In this document: positions 1 to 7,882 of the stretch, piece by piece | How the letters are laid out: each line of letters opens with the position of its first letter | How positions within the stretch are numbered: the stretch's first letter is position 1 | Source of the DNA: Phycisphaeraceae bacterium | GTDB taxonomy: Bacteria; Planctomycetota; Phycisphaerae; Phycisphaerales; Phycisphaeraceae | Assembly: GCA_028277745.1 (NCBI GenBank) | Contig: JANQFR010000037.1 | Span: 1-46,772, forward strand | Reading direction: 5' to 3' | DNA length: 46,772 bases | The notes under the pieces: generated by a model | What the model was told of the DNA's origin: nothing | The model's input: only the letters and a program-made list of their open reading frames with translations | The model's database searches: none | Translations under genes and position numbers: made by a program

Positions 1-1
1 C

Positions 2-178
2 CGATCGGTCTACCGACACCGCCGCCAGATCGAGACCGCCTTCGGCAACCTCACCGCCTTCGCCGCCGGCCTCACCACCCACCTGCCCCCCTGGGTCCGT
101 CGCCTCCACCGCGTCCGCCTCTGGGTCACCGCCAAGCTGCTGATCAACGCCGCACGCATCAGACTGATCCATGCATAA
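2..178 (+). pseudogene. C-terminal part of a DDE transposase (cut by window edge)
   Basis: Frame 2 is open from the first base to the TAA at 176-178. It reads as a transposase tail with the Tyr-x2-Arg-x3-Glu signature of the IS4-type catalytic domain (YRHRRQIE), then a basic, Arg-rich segment ending INAARIRLIHA. The Lys expected seven residues after the Glu is a Thr. Planctomycete IS4/IS5-like transposases end in a similar AKLLINAARI stretch. Only the last 58 residues are in the window, so I cannot say whether the element is intact upstream. No terminal inverted repeat was recognised after the stop codon. Confidence 0.6.
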
Positions 179-212
179 GGTCCGGGCATGCGGGGCTTCG
201 TGCGAAGCGGCG

Positions 213-1007
213 TCAACGGCTCTGCGCTTCGAGGATCAGGCGGCGTATCCGGATGGCGGCGGCAGCGCGGATCAGCGGGTCCGCGGCTTCGAGATAACGA
301 TCGACCACCTCGTCCATGAATGCGTCCCGCTCTGGGCTGGGCAGGTGCTGATAGCGCGGCATCCAGGAGGCCAGAAAGTCCTGAAGGCCGTTGCGCGTGT
401 CGAACCGTTCGATGCCGAGGATGTCGTCCATCCGCGGGATGAAAAAGCCCGCGTCCTCAATAAAGGCCCGCATCTGATCACAGGACCAATGGTTGTAAGG
501 GTCGGAGAAATCGCGGAAGAAAGGACGCCACCGCGCGCTGTCGGCCAGCTCGTACGTCACGGGCCAGAGGCCCTCGTGATCGGTCTGGAAAGAGACCGCC
601 GCGCGGCCGCCGGGCTTGAGCAGGCGTTTGAAGCCGGCCCAGACCGCACGCTGGTCCCGCACCCAATGCAGGCAGCTGAACGACACGATCCAGTCGAACC
701 CGCCGTCGAGCTCGATCGCGTCCGCGGACATCACGTCGAACCGCACGCGCGACAGCTCGGGCGGGGTGGTCTGCCGAGCGAGGCGGATCATGTCGGGGCT
801 GTTGTCGACGCCGACGACTTGTGCGTCGGGCGTGTGCTGCGCGATCGCCCGGGTGATCGCGCCGTCGCCGCACCCGACGTCGAGGACACGGTCACCCGCT
901 TGAAAGGAACAGCGGGCGAGCGTCTCCTGCGCATGCCGCACCTGCATCGACCGGTTCTGCGCGTAGAAGGCGGCGTCCCATTTGTCGTGCACCGGCGGGT
1001 GGCTCAT
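213..1007 (-). CDS. SAM-dependent class I methyltransferase (trans-aconitate methyltransferase/BioC-like)
   Basis: This is a 264-residue protein when started at ATG 1007 (MSHPPVHDKWDAAFY), which has a CCGGAG ribosome-binding site eight bases upstream. The longer frame to 1085 has no such site. Motif I is clear (VLDVGCGDGAIT, about residues 41-52), followed by VVGVDNSPDMI, an acidic VMSADAI loop and FSCLHWVRD, the usual order of a Rossmann-fold methyltransferase of the Methyltransf_11/25 type. The C-terminal half resembles trans-aconitate 2-methyltransferases and malonyl-ACP methyltransferases (helical lid, WMPRYQHLP). The substrate cannot be read from the sequence, and there is no biotin gene nearby to support BioC. 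It is likely cytosolic and transcribed alone. Confidence 0.8.
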   Translation of the reverse strand: MSHPPVHDKWDAAFYAQNRSMQVRHAQETLARCSFQAGDRVLDVGCGDGAITRAIAQHTPDAQVVGVDNSPDMIRLARQTTPPELSRVRFDVMSADAIELDGGFDWIVSFSCLHWVRDQRAVWAGFKRLLKPGGRAAVSFQTDHEGLWPVTYELADSARWRPFFRDFSDPYNHWSCDQMRAFIEDAGFFIPRMDDILGIERFDTRNGLQDFLASWMPRYQHLPSPERDAFMDEVVDRYLEAADPLIRAAAAIRIRRLILEAQSR

Positions 1008-1099
1008 CAGGCGCTCCGGACGGCTCGAACGATCATGCCGCTCGAATAGTTTAACGCTCGCCGGCCGGTTGGAGCAGATCAGCATTCTGGTCTACCGCC

Positions 1100-1150
1100 T
1101 AGCCGGCGGGCTACGCCCGCCTGGTCCGGGGCCGCGTAGCGGCCCGGCTA
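1100..1150 (+). repeat. 51-bp double-hairpin interspersed repeat, copy A
   Basis: First of three near-identical copies (others at 16926-16976 and 32403-32453). The outer arms TAGCCGG and CCGGCTA pair. Inside are two hairpins with 7-bp stems: GGCGGGC-TAC-GCCCGCC and GGGCCGC-GTA-GCGGCCC. The two triloops are complementary. Over the 51 bp the copies differ only at two positions in the linker between the hairpins. It lies in the gap between two minus-strand genes. Confidence 0.85.
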
Positions 1151-1173
1151 AGCCAACCTTCGACGCAACAAAG

Positions 1174-1199
1174 AGCCCGGGGACCGGGGTCCCCGGGCT
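1174..1199 (-). terminator. Rho-independent terminator of the peroxidase gene
   Basis: A 12-bp perfect stem (1174-1185 with 1188-1199, arm AGCCCGGGGACC) begins ten bases past the peroxidase stop codon. On the minus strand the hairpin is followed by CTTTGTT, a short T-rich tail. It may also stop plus-strand transcripts, since TTTGTC follows on that side. Confidence 0.65.
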
Positions 1200-1208
1200 T
1201 TGTCGTAT

Positions 1209-2957
1209 TCAACCATAACGACCACGACGCCGCCGCTGCAGCAGCACAAGCCCGCACGCGAGCATCGCCAGCGAAGTAGGCTCGGGCATCGTCAGCCCGC
1301 CGCCCACCGCAAACACGTTGCCGTAAAACTCGTCTGCCCCGGTGACGGCCGCGAGGATGTCGCCGAGGCTCGTGGCCTGGATTTCGTCCAAGTAAGGCAG
1401 CAGTTCCGGGTCATTGAGATAGAAGAAGCGGTCGCCGTCGCGGAGGCGTTCGAACTGATCGAGCATCGCCGCGGTGAGCGTCTCGCCCAGCAGACCACCG
1501 TTGACCTCGTCCTCAGCCATGAGCCCGATCCAGGCGTCCACGTCACGAACGTGGTCGTAGACCTCCGCCAACAACGCGGCAAGCTCCGCGTTGGAGGTCA
1601 GGTCGTCGAACGACTTGTGTTTGGCCAACCCGAACGCGGCGCGGAGGTCGTTGAGCGTGCCGATGCCGTGGTCCCGGCCGCGCTGGATGTTGAGCGAGAG
1701 CAGGTCGAGCCCGCCGTTGTCGGGGCTGCCGAAGAGCATGCTGCGGACGTCTTCGACAACCTGCGTGTCCAGGTCGTTGGCCTCCTGCCAGATCAGGCCG
1801 CGGAGGATGGCGTCGAGGCCGCCGTCTTCAGTGATGACATCGGGGCGGAAGAACGCCCCGGCGAGGTCGAGGTGGCCGCCGTCGAACGTGCTGCCGTCCT
1901 CGTTGAGCCGCAGGAGCCTCTCGTTGAGCATCGTGTGCCCGAACCGGAAGACCGCGGTGGTGAACTCGACCGAGAGGCGGGGGTCCGCCGACGGGTCGTA
2001 ACCCGCGTAGCTCTCGAGGCCGACGCCGCGCCGTTTAAGCGAATGATCGTCTCGTTTGCGACGCCGGTCGTGATCCGTGCAGTGCTCGAGGCCGGCATCG
2101 CCCAGCATCGACGGCAACCACTCTTCGTAGGTGATCTGCTGGACCTGGGCGCCGACGATCTTGCGGGCGGTCTGGTAGATCTCTTCGTCCGTCCAGCCGG
2201 CGTTCTCGTCCGCCAGCCGGTCGGCCCAGGCGTTGTGATAGCGGACAAAGACCTCGTGCATCGCGGTGAGGCCGGCCTGTTCGTTGGCGCGGACATCGCC
2301 GGCAAGGAAGAAGCTGGTCCCGTCATGGGCGCCGGGGCCGTTTTCATTTTCCAGGCCGTTGGTCGCGGCGTCGTAGTTGCGGCGCATGAACCCGTCGGCG
2401 CCGGTCTCGAGCCGGCCGCCGGTGAACGACCGCAGGGCGTCGGCGCGGGCCTGGTCAGAGCCGTAGACCATCGACGCGTCGATCCAGTGGGTGATCTCGT
2501 TCTCGAACTGACGGGCGGTCGTCTCGCCCGAGCCGTGGGCGTGGATCGAGCGGGACATCGGGATAAAGGAGCCGGGCGTGAAGAACCGGTCGCCGTCGGG
2601 AACCGCGATGAGGTGGGGCTCCGAAGCGTTCACGCCGGTCAGGCTCAGGTCATGGTCGAGGAACTGGCCCCACTGCCAGAACATGCTCGAGAGGTTGAGC
2701 GGGTTCGCGTCGACAGGCGCCGTTTGAACCCCCACGGTATTGCTGACCGAACGCGCATTGGGGGAGGTGATCATCGCGCCGATGCCGTCGGTGTAAGTCA
2801 CGTCCGTCAACCGCAGCAGCTCCGAGTGGGCGCCGCCCCATCCGGTATGGGTGAGGTTGTTGTCGGTCCCGTCGATCGTTCGATACGTCTGCACCTGCGC
2901 AGCCGCGGAAAGACCGATCCCTATCGAAATCCCAAACGATAATAAGACGTGTCTCAT
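1209..2957 (-). CDS. Secreted animal-type haem peroxidase with PEP-CTERM signal
   Basis: A 582-residue member of the animal haem peroxidase (An_peroxidase) family, which oxidises small substrates with H2O2. Order: signal peptide (1-20), distal haem region WQWGQFLDHDL with distal His about 102, ANEQAGLTAMHEVFVRYHN near 224-241, proximal-His motif FRFGHTML (His about 340), NIQRGRDHG, and a C-terminal MPEPTSLAMLACGLVLL plus Arg-rich tail typical of PEP-CTERM export and sorting by exosortase. Start ATG 2957 has AGGAGA seven to eight bases upstream. Odd: residues about 290-313 form a basic 24-residue insert just before the conserved YxGYD motif. Their coding sequence is bounded by a 10-bp direct repeat (CTCGAGGCCG at 2013 and 2085). 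Function is assigned by family; the natural substrate is unknown. Confidence 0.9.
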   Translation of the reverse strand: MRHVLLSFGISIGIGLSAAAQVQTYRTIDGTDNNLTHTGWGGAHSELLRLTDVTYTDGIGAMITSPNARSVSNTVGVQTAPVDANPLNLSSMFWQWGQFLDHDLSLTGVNASEPHLIAVPDGDRFFTPGSFIPMSRSIHAHGSGETTARQFENEITHWIDASMVYGSDQARADALRSFTGGRLETGADGFMRRNYDAATNGLENENGPGAHDGTSFFLAGDVRANEQAGLTAMHEVFVRYHNAWADRLADENAGWTDEEIYQTARKIVGAQVQQITYEEWLPSMLGDAGLEHCTDHDRRRKRDDHSLKRRGVGLESYAGYDPSADPRLSVEFTTAVFRFGHTMLNERLLRLNEDGSTFDGGHLDLAGAFFRPDVITEDGGLDAILRGLIWQEANDLDTQVVEDVRSMLFGSPDNGGLDLLSLNIQRGRDHGIGTLNDLRAAFGLAKHKSFDDLTSNAELAALLAEVYDHVRDVDAWIGLMAEDEVNGGLLGETLTAAMLDQFERLRDGDRFFYLNDPELLPYLDEIQATSLGDILAAVTGADEFYGNVFAVGGGLTMPEPTSLAMLACGLVLLQRRRRGRYG

Positions 2958-3295
2958 TCAACTTCTCCTAACTGCAATAAGACACCACACCCCGTCCGCC
3001 GGCGAACAACAGCACGTCGGCGAGGCGTAAAAACATCAATCCGGTTCAGCACGAGCCGAATGCGCTCACAGGAACAGCCATGCTGGCGGAGTGACGTGCG
3101 CAGAGCCGTTAGGAGGGAGAAAAATAATGTCGGCGAGACACGTCGAACGGTATGTAGCCGCGGGGTTTCGCAGAAACCAGCAGCCTTTCACGCCTACCTA
3201 CGCGGGCGGGAGCCTGCGTCACAAAAGTAGAACGCTAACCCTGGCCGCCCTACTCTACTTCAAAGGCGCTTTTTTGTGAAGCATGTTTTTGCATA
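2958..3295. other. 338-bp intergenic region with one possible small ORF
   Basis: This separates the peroxidase start from a convergently placed small gene. A 50-residue plus-strand ORF (ATG 3127 to stop at 3279) has a good AGGAGG site nine bases upstream. Its protein is basic with a hydrophobic end (LTLAALLYFKGAFL) and has no recognised relatives. The peroxidase promoter should lie near 2960-3100. I looked for a riboswitch core and found none that I could defend. Confidence 0.3.
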
Positions 3296-3667
3296 TCAAA
3301 TCTTATATTGCGGATATACGTGATCGACGCAAAAAACGCCGCCGCGCAACGCGTGCTGTTCACACCCGCGATACATACATTTTGTATTGCTGAGCCCGCC
3401 ATGCATCACAATGCACAGTTCGCGGCGATAGGGCCGCTCGTCAAAGCCGATCAGTTCAGACTCAGACTCGACGCGCACCGCCATCGGTCCGCGCGTGGTG
3501 TCATCGATGATCCAGAGCCCGCCGCACGCGTTGCAGGCATAGAGATGGTAGATGCCTTGATAAGCGCTGCCTTCGAGTTGATCGAAACCCGCCAGAAAAT
3601 CCTCCAGCTTATCCGGATGGATATCCAGGAAATCAGGCTGCGTGTTGCAGTTGCACGGTTGCGTCAT
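3296..3667 (-). CDS. Hypothetical protein with putative zinc-binding cysteines
   Basis: A 123-residue unrecognised protein starting at MTQPCNCNTQPDF (ATG 3667). Cysteines occur as CNC near the N-terminus, CNACGG near residue 45, and a C-terminal CMYRGC...FCVDH group, which suggests one or two structural zinc sites. The start overlaps the stop of the upstream gene by 4 bp (ATGA at 3664-3667), so the two are probably translated together. No signal peptide or membrane segment is seen. It is likely cytosolic and of unknown role. Confidence 0.6.
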   Translation of the reverse strand: MTQPCNCNTQPDFLDIHPDKLEDFLAGFDQLEGSAYQGIYHLYACNACGGLWIIDDTTRGPMAVRVESESELIGFDERPYRRELCIVMHGGLSNTKCMYRGCEQHALRGGVFCVDHVYPQYKI

Positions 3668-3933
3668 GAGCTGTGGCCTGAAGAAGCCTTGCCGCACTCG
3701 GAGCAGACCTTCCGCCCTTCGTGGTTCTTCCGCGTACCGCGAAGATCATAGTCGCAATCCGGGCATCGCCCTCGACGTTGCCTGTAGCGCTGATCGAGGT
3801 GACAGACAATCAGGTATCGAATCCCAATCCCGAGCGAGCCGGTCAAAATAAAGACGGCCAGAATCCCCGGGAGAAAGAAAATCAGGAAAGCCGCGATGCC
3901 TCCGTCGTATTCCATCTGACCGATGATTGGCAT
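3664..3933 (-). CDS. Small membrane protein with C-terminal zinc ribbon
   Basis: An 89-residue protein from ATG 3933. One strong membrane segment (about residues 8-38, AAFLIFFLPGILAVFILTGSLGIGI) is followed by a cytoplasmic zinc ribbon CPDCDYDLRGTRKN...CSECGKA. The same ribbon pattern appears in the unrelated membrane protein at 12461-13174, so it is probably a lineage-specific module. It is coupled by a 4-bp overlap to the gene ending at 3296. Function unknown. The longer frame to 4059 lacks a reason to start earlier and would overlap the divergent gene's leader. Confidence 0.6.
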   Translation of the reverse strand: MPIIGQMEYDGGIAAFLIFFLPGILAVFILTGSLGIGIRYLIVCHLDQRYRQRRGRCPDCDYDLRGTRKNHEGRKVCSECGKASSGHSS

Positions 3934-4057
3934 GACGTTTTCCCGCGGAAGGCGGATCCATGACGGTTTGGCGTCGGTGGATATTTTACACCGATTGACC
4001 CCGCCGCCGTGCGGCCGGAGAATACGGCCGCGATTTTTCACCGCCGAAGGGAACGCC

Positions 4058-4633
4058 ATGACGATCGAACGCCGGGAGGACGATTACTTTCTCAAACAGG
4101 ACCTGGAGCAGCGCCGCCGGCTGCGCGAGGCCGCCGACGCCAAGGCCGCCGAGCTTCACGCCAAGGGCGCGCTGGCCGGCGCCCTGGGCGTGGACCAACA
4201 GGCGGTGGTCGACCGCGCCCACGCGCTGGGGTTCGATGAGGAGACCTCGAAGGTGCTGCACTTGATGCCGCTGGTCGAGGTCGCGTGGGCCGACGGGAAG
4301 GTGACGGCGAACGAGCGGCTGTCGATCCTGCAAGCGGGCGAGGCCCACGGCGCCGCGCCGGGCAGCGGCGCGTCGACCTACCTCGCGTCGCTGCTCGAAG
4401 CCAGGCCCAGCGAGGCGTTCTTCGCCGAGGTCCGCGACATCCTCACCGCGATCCTTCAGGCGAAAGACGCTCACCCGCACTCGATCCTCGAGCTCTGCCG
4501 TGACGTCGCCGGCGCCTGCGGCGGGTTCTTCGGGTTCGGCGACAAGATCAGCGACGACGAACGCCAACTGATCGAGCAGATCGCCGCTTCGCTCGACGGC
4601 GTGGACGACGAGGTCAAGGCGATCGCGAAGTAG
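4058..4633 (+). CDS. TerB-like (tellurite-resistance/DjlA N-domain type) protein
   Basis: A 191-residue protein from ATG 4058 with AAGGGA upstream. The N-terminus is a charged helix (ERREDDYFLKQDLEQRRRLREAADAKAAEL). Residues about 45-190 form two helical halves, each with a TerB-type acidic turn: VAWADGKVTANERLSIL and GDKISDDERQLIEQIAASL. These acidic DGxVxxxE motifs are thought to bind metal in TerB. The family occurs in stress and membrane-linked systems, but the exact role is not known. It diverges from the zinc-ribbon pair, and no other ter genes are present. Confidence 0.65.
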   Translation: MTIERREDDYFLKQDLEQRRRLREAADAKAAELHAKGALAGALGVDQQAVVDRAHALGFDEETSKVLHLMPLVEVAWADGKVTANERLSILQAGEAHGAAPGSGASTYLASLLEARPSEAFFAEVRDILTAILQAKDAHPHSILELCRDVAGACGGFFGFGDKISDDERQLIEQIAASLDGVDDEVKAIAK

Positions 4634-4667
4634 GGCCGCTCGTGCTGAGGGAGCGCATGACGCGCCG

Positions 4668-5417
4668 TTAGCTCCGCTCATCAAAACGCCGACGTTTTGC
4701 GTCCCGTCGCGCCGCGTTGAAGCGCGGACCAGCGTGAAGCGCTGTCAGCGCGCCGACAATCCCCATCACCGTTGCGCCAAGCACGGCCCAACTCAGGAAC
4801 AGGCTTTCCGTGAGATCGGCCGGATCGCCTAACCCGTTGGCAACGAGCGCCAGTCCCACTCCCAGGAAAAACATGATCCAACCCGTCACGGTCAGGATGC
4901 CATATCGCCTGACCGTGACAAGCGGGCTCCTTTCGTAGTCCGCGATCAACCGCCGCCAGGCTTCTTCCGCCTGTATGAGCCGCTGTTCCCTAAGACGCTT
5001 GTAACGGGCCCGCGCCGCCTCTTGCTCGGCCAGCTTGATCTGGGTTTCGATCGCGGCTTCGGCATAGCGCGACGCGTTGGCTTGCGACAGCCGCGACAGC
5101 ACGCCGTCAAACGACCGCCCGCTCCGCACGGGCCGGCCCGTCTCCGCCGGGACCGTCGGCACGCCATGGATCGGCGCCCGCACGTACGGTTCGACCGACT
5201 CGTCCGGCGACGGCGATGGTGCGTCGTCCGCCTGCCCGAGTTCTTCGGGGCTGTACCGCTCCAGCAGGAACCGCAGGATCCGCGACCGCGTCTCCCACAG
5301 CCACGCCCACTCGCGCTGATCGGCCTGCTCCAGCAGCCGCGTGAGGTGCGCCAACCGGCGGCGCCACTCGTCGAGCACCAGATCGGGCGGCTTGATTTCC
5401 GCAACGGGCCGAACCAT
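4668..5417 (-). CDS. Hypothetical protein: coiled coil plus two membrane segments
   Basis: A 249-residue unrecognised protein starting MVRPVAEIKPPDL. Residues 1-60 are helical and acidic/Arg-rich, followed by a Pro/Ser-rich linker (about 62-95). A charged coiled-coil segment (about 110-165, AEAAIETQIKLAEQEAARARYKRLREQR) leads to two membrane helices (about 172-192 and 205-228), then a short basic tail. The topology suggests a cytoplasmic coiled coil anchored by a C-terminal hairpin. The gene lies downstream of xylulokinase, separated by an AT-rich inverted-repeat element, so co-transcription is doubtful. Confidence 0.6.
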   Translation of the reverse strand: MVRPVAEIKPPDLVLDEWRRRLAHLTRLLEQADQREWAWLWETRSRILRFLLERYSPEELGQADDAPSPSPDESVEPYVRAPIHGVPTVPAETGRPVRSGRSFDGVLSRLSQANASRYAEAAIETQIKLAEQEAARARYKRLREQRLIQAEEAWRRLIADYERSPLVTVRRYGILTVTGWIMFFLGVGLALVANGLGDPADLTESLFLSWAVLGATVMGIVGALTALHAGPRFNAARRDAKRRRFDERS

Positions 5418-5453
5418 GCGACGCTCCGTTATCGACTCAAAACAACTTAATAA

Positions 5454-5586
5454 TTATTAGCCGCAAAAAAGCGCAAAAGACGCAAAAACAAGCTCGGTAA
5501 AATCAAGGCAACTGTATTTAGGACGTTACACCACAACCAAAATTTATTCTTTTTTGCGCTTTTTGCACCTTTATACGGCTAAATAA
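5454..5586. repeat. 133-bp AT-rich inverted-repeat element (MITE-like)
   Basis: The ends are near-perfect inverted repeats (TTATTAGCCG at 5454-5463; CGGCTAAATAA at 5576-5586). They continue inward as imperfectly paired GCAAAAAAGCGCAAAAGACGCAAAA and its complement. The element is far poorer in GC than its surroundings and has no coding capacity. It could be a miniature transposable element or a large transcribed hairpin behind xylulokinase. Confidence 0.5.
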
Positions 5587-5609
5587 AAGCGAGCCGACCT
5601 GCGTAAGGT

Positions 5610-7109
5610 CTATTGCAACGCGGCGATGCGGCTGAATTCGTCTTTCAGGGCGGGGTAGAGCCGCTGGTACTGGGTGTGATGTGCGGCGTAGCGCCGGGCG
5701 GTCGGGCGGTCGGGGGTGAGGCGTTGGGTCTCGCGGATCGCGGCCTTGCAGGCCTGGGGGACGCTGGACCACACGCCCGTGCCGACGCCGGCGAGCAGCG
5801 CGACGCCGTAGGCCGGGCCCTCGTCGCTGTTGATCGTGGCGACCGGCTTGCCGTAGATGTCGGCCTGGAGCTGGCGCCAGAATTTGCTCTTGGCGCCGCC
5901 GCCCGACAGCCGGACGGTGCGGACCTTGACGCCCATCTCGTCCATGATGCGCAGCTGGTCGGCCATGCCGAAGGTCACGCCTTCGAGGAGGCTGCGGATC
6001 AGGGCGCTGCGGTTGTGGCGCGTGGTCAGGCCGACCCAGCCGCCGCGGGCGAGCGGGTCGGGATGCGGGCAGCGCTCGCCGGTGAGGTAAGGCAGGAAGA
6101 ACAGCCCCTCGCAGCCGGCCGGGGCCTTGGCGGCCTCTTTATCCAGCGCGTCGTAGCTCTCGTGGGGGTACAGCTCATGGCGGAGCCACTGGAAGCTGCC
6201 GGCGGCGCTGAGCATGCAGCCGAACACGCACCACTTGCCCTTCACCGCCGAGCACATGGTGTGGACCCGGCCGAGCTTGTCGTAGGTGGGCTCATCAGCG
6301 TGGGCGAACACGACGCCGCTGGTGCCCAGCGTCGCGCTGACGATCCCGGTCGACACGATGCCGTTGCCCACCGCGCCCGCCGCCTGGTCCCCCCCGCCGC
6401 CGACGACCGGCGTCCCGGCCTTGAGGCCCAGCGCCGACGCCGCCGGCTTGGTCAGCGTCCCCGTCACCTCGTGCGACTCGTGACACGCCGGCATCAGGGC
6501 GGGGTCGATCTCCAGCAGCCCCATGAGCTTACGGCTCCACGTGCGCTTCTTCACGTCCAGCAGCAGCGTGCCCGAGGCGTCGCTCACCTCGGTCGCGTAC
6601 TCGCCGGTCATGCGGAAGCGGATGTAGTCCTTGGGCAGCAGGATGTGTTTGGTCTTGGCGTAGACTTTCGGCTCGTGGTTGCGGACCCAGAGGATCTTGG
6701 GCGCGGTGAAGCCGGTGAGGGCGGGGTTGCCGACCATGTTGATGAGCTTGCGGCGCCCGCCGGCGGCGGCCTCGATCTGCTCGCACTCGGCGGCGGTGCG
6801 CTGGTCGTTCCAGAGCAGCGCGGGGCGCAGCGGCGTCTGCCCCTCGTCGAGGAACACGCTGCCGTGCATCTGGCCCGACAAGCCCACGCCGGTGACCTGG
6901 TCGGCCTTGGCCTTGGCTTTACGCAGCACCGCGCGGGTCGCTTTGCACGTCGCGCTCCACCACTGCAGCGGGTCCTGCTCGGACCAGCCGGGCTTGGGCG
7001 AACTCACGTCGTGGGGCGCCATCGCGGTCGCGAGGACTTTGCCGCGGTGGTTGCAGATGAGCGTCTTGGTGCCGGACGTGCCGATGTCGATGCCGAGGAG
7101 ATAAGACAT
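5610..7109 (-). CDS. xylB: Xylulokinase
   Basis: A 499-residue FGGY-family kinase, the usual length for xylulokinase, converting D-xylulose and ATP to D-xylulose 5-phosphate. The N-terminal phosphate-binding motif is LGIDIGTSGTKTL (5-17). The substrate loop VGLSGQMHGSVFLD (75-88) is the xylulokinase-type signature. The catalytic Asp is about D241 in GGGGDQAAGAVG. The C-terminal adenosine motif LSGGGAKSKFWRQL is present. It fits with the GH10 xylanase and LacI regulator nearby: xylan is cut to xylose, isomerised and phosphorylated. No xylose isomerase gene lies in the window. Start ATG 7109 follows directly on the conserved N-terminus. Confidence 0.93.
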   Translation of the reverse strand: MSYLLGIDIGTSGTKTLICNHRGKVLATAMAPHDVSSPKPGWSEQDPLQWWSATCKATRAVLRKAKAKADQVTGVGLSGQMHGSVFLDEGQTPLRPALLWNDQRTAAECEQIEAAAGGRRKLINMVGNPALTGFTAPKILWVRNHEPKVYAKTKHILLPKDYIRFRMTGEYATEVSDASGTLLLDVKKRTWSRKLMGLLEIDPALMPACHESHEVTGTLTKPAASALGLKAGTPVVGGGGDQAAGAVGNGIVSTGIVSATLGTSGVVFAHADEPTYDKLGRVHTMCSAVKGKWCVFGCMLSAAGSFQWLRHELYPHESYDALDKEAAKAPAGCEGLFFLPYLTGERCPHPDPLARGGWVGLTTRHNRSALIRSLLEGVTFGMADQLRIMDEMGVKVRTVRLSGGGAKSKFWRQLQADIYGKPVATINSDEGPAYGVALLAGVGTGVWSSVPQACKAAIRETQRLTPDRPTARRYAAHHTQYQRLYPALKDEFSRIAALQ

Positions 7110-7169
7110 TGGAATGATGGATGGCGGATGGTTGATGGAAAACCGCGAAGACGGACGATGAGGGGGAGT

Positions 7170-7673
7170 TTACCAGCCCATCGTGCCGGGGTCGCCTTTG
7201 AAGGGGCCCACGATATTGGGGGTGATCCATCCGCCGTAGAAGTCGCCGGGCTGGGGGGTGACGCGCTGGTCGTTGACGTAGCAGGCGTCGACCTTGGCGG
7301 GGTAGAAGGCGAGGTGGTCCCGGATCGCGGCGAACGCGGGCGCGGGCGCGGCGTAGAACCACGCCGCGTCGGGGACGCGCCGGCCGTCGACCGCGAGGTC
7401 GTAATAGCCGGCAAGCCCCTTCCATTCACAGAAGCTGCGCCCGCCGGGCGAGACGGTCAGGTGCTGCATGCGGATGTCGGCGGGCGGGAGGTAGTACACC
7501 GGCGGGTGGGACGTCTCGAGCACGCGGTAGGCGGCGGTGGTGTCGGCCACGGTCAGGCCTTGGAACACGACGCGGATGCGGTCGCGGACCGCCTCTAACG
7601 CGGGCGGGCGGGGGTAGTCCCAGACCGATTCCTGGCCCGGGCCGGGCGGGATGCGAGGTGGGCGGCGACTCAC
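7170..7673 (-). CDS. DUF427 domain protein
   Basis: A 167-residue protein with the DUF427 layout: ESVWDYPRPP at 15-24, FCEWKGLAGYYDL near 82-94, AWFYAAPAPAF and HLAFYPAKVDACYVND. The family forms small beta-barrel domains with no firmly known reaction. The GTG start at 7673 puts the conserved ESVWDYP close to the N-terminus as in relatives. It is upstream of xylB on the same strand (60 bp gap) and divergent from the LacI gene, so xylB may be transcribed with it. Confidence 0.8.
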   Translation of the reverse strand: MSRRPPRIPPGPGQESVWDYPRPPALEAVRDRIRVVFQGLTVADTTAAYRVLETSHPPVYYLPPADIRMQHLTVSPGGRSFCEWKGLAGYYDLAVDGRRVPDAAWFYAAPAPAFAAIRDHLAFYPAKVDACYVNDQRVTPQPGDFYGGWITPNIVGPFKGDPGTMGW

Positions 7674-7763
7674 GTCAAAGCGTAGGCCGCCCCGCGGCGC
7701 CCGTCTGCTCGGTTAAACCTGCTTTGGCATGCCTGTTTTTCGCGTCTTTTCAGAAGAAGAGGG

Positions 7764-7791
7764 TTGACGGTTGGCTGGAGAGTTGTATAAT
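7764..7791 (+). promoter_or_regulatory. Sigma-70-type promoter of the LacI regulator gene
   Basis: TTGACG (7764-7769), a 16-bp spacer and a perfect TATAAT (7786-7791) form one of the best housekeeping promoters in the window. The last base of the -10 box is the first base of the first operator palindrome, so a bound repressor would cover the start site. Confidence 0.75.
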
Positions 7792-7825
7792 TGGACCGGT
7801 CCAAATCAAATGTGGACCGGTCCAA
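7791..7825 (+). promoter_or_regulatory. Tandem LacI-family operators (TGGACCGGTCCA twice)
   Basis: Perfect palindromes TTGGACCGGTCCAA (7791-7804) and TGGACCGGTCCA (7813-7824) have centres 21 bp apart, which is two helical turns and puts them on the same DNA face. Both have the central CG step usual for LacI/PurR operators. They overlap or follow the -10 box of the LacI gene at 7883, so autoregulation is the simplest reading, and control of the divergent DUF427/xylB genes is possible. Confidence 0.75.
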
Positions 7826-7882
7826 CGCCCGTTTCCCGGCTTTGATTCCGAACGGGCCCGTCGTGTTTCCCAAGGAGCCCGC

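Noticed and set aside
2958..3295. Riboswitch upstream of the peroxidase gene
   Set aside because: Several hairpins are possible, but I could not find the conserved core of any riboswitch class.
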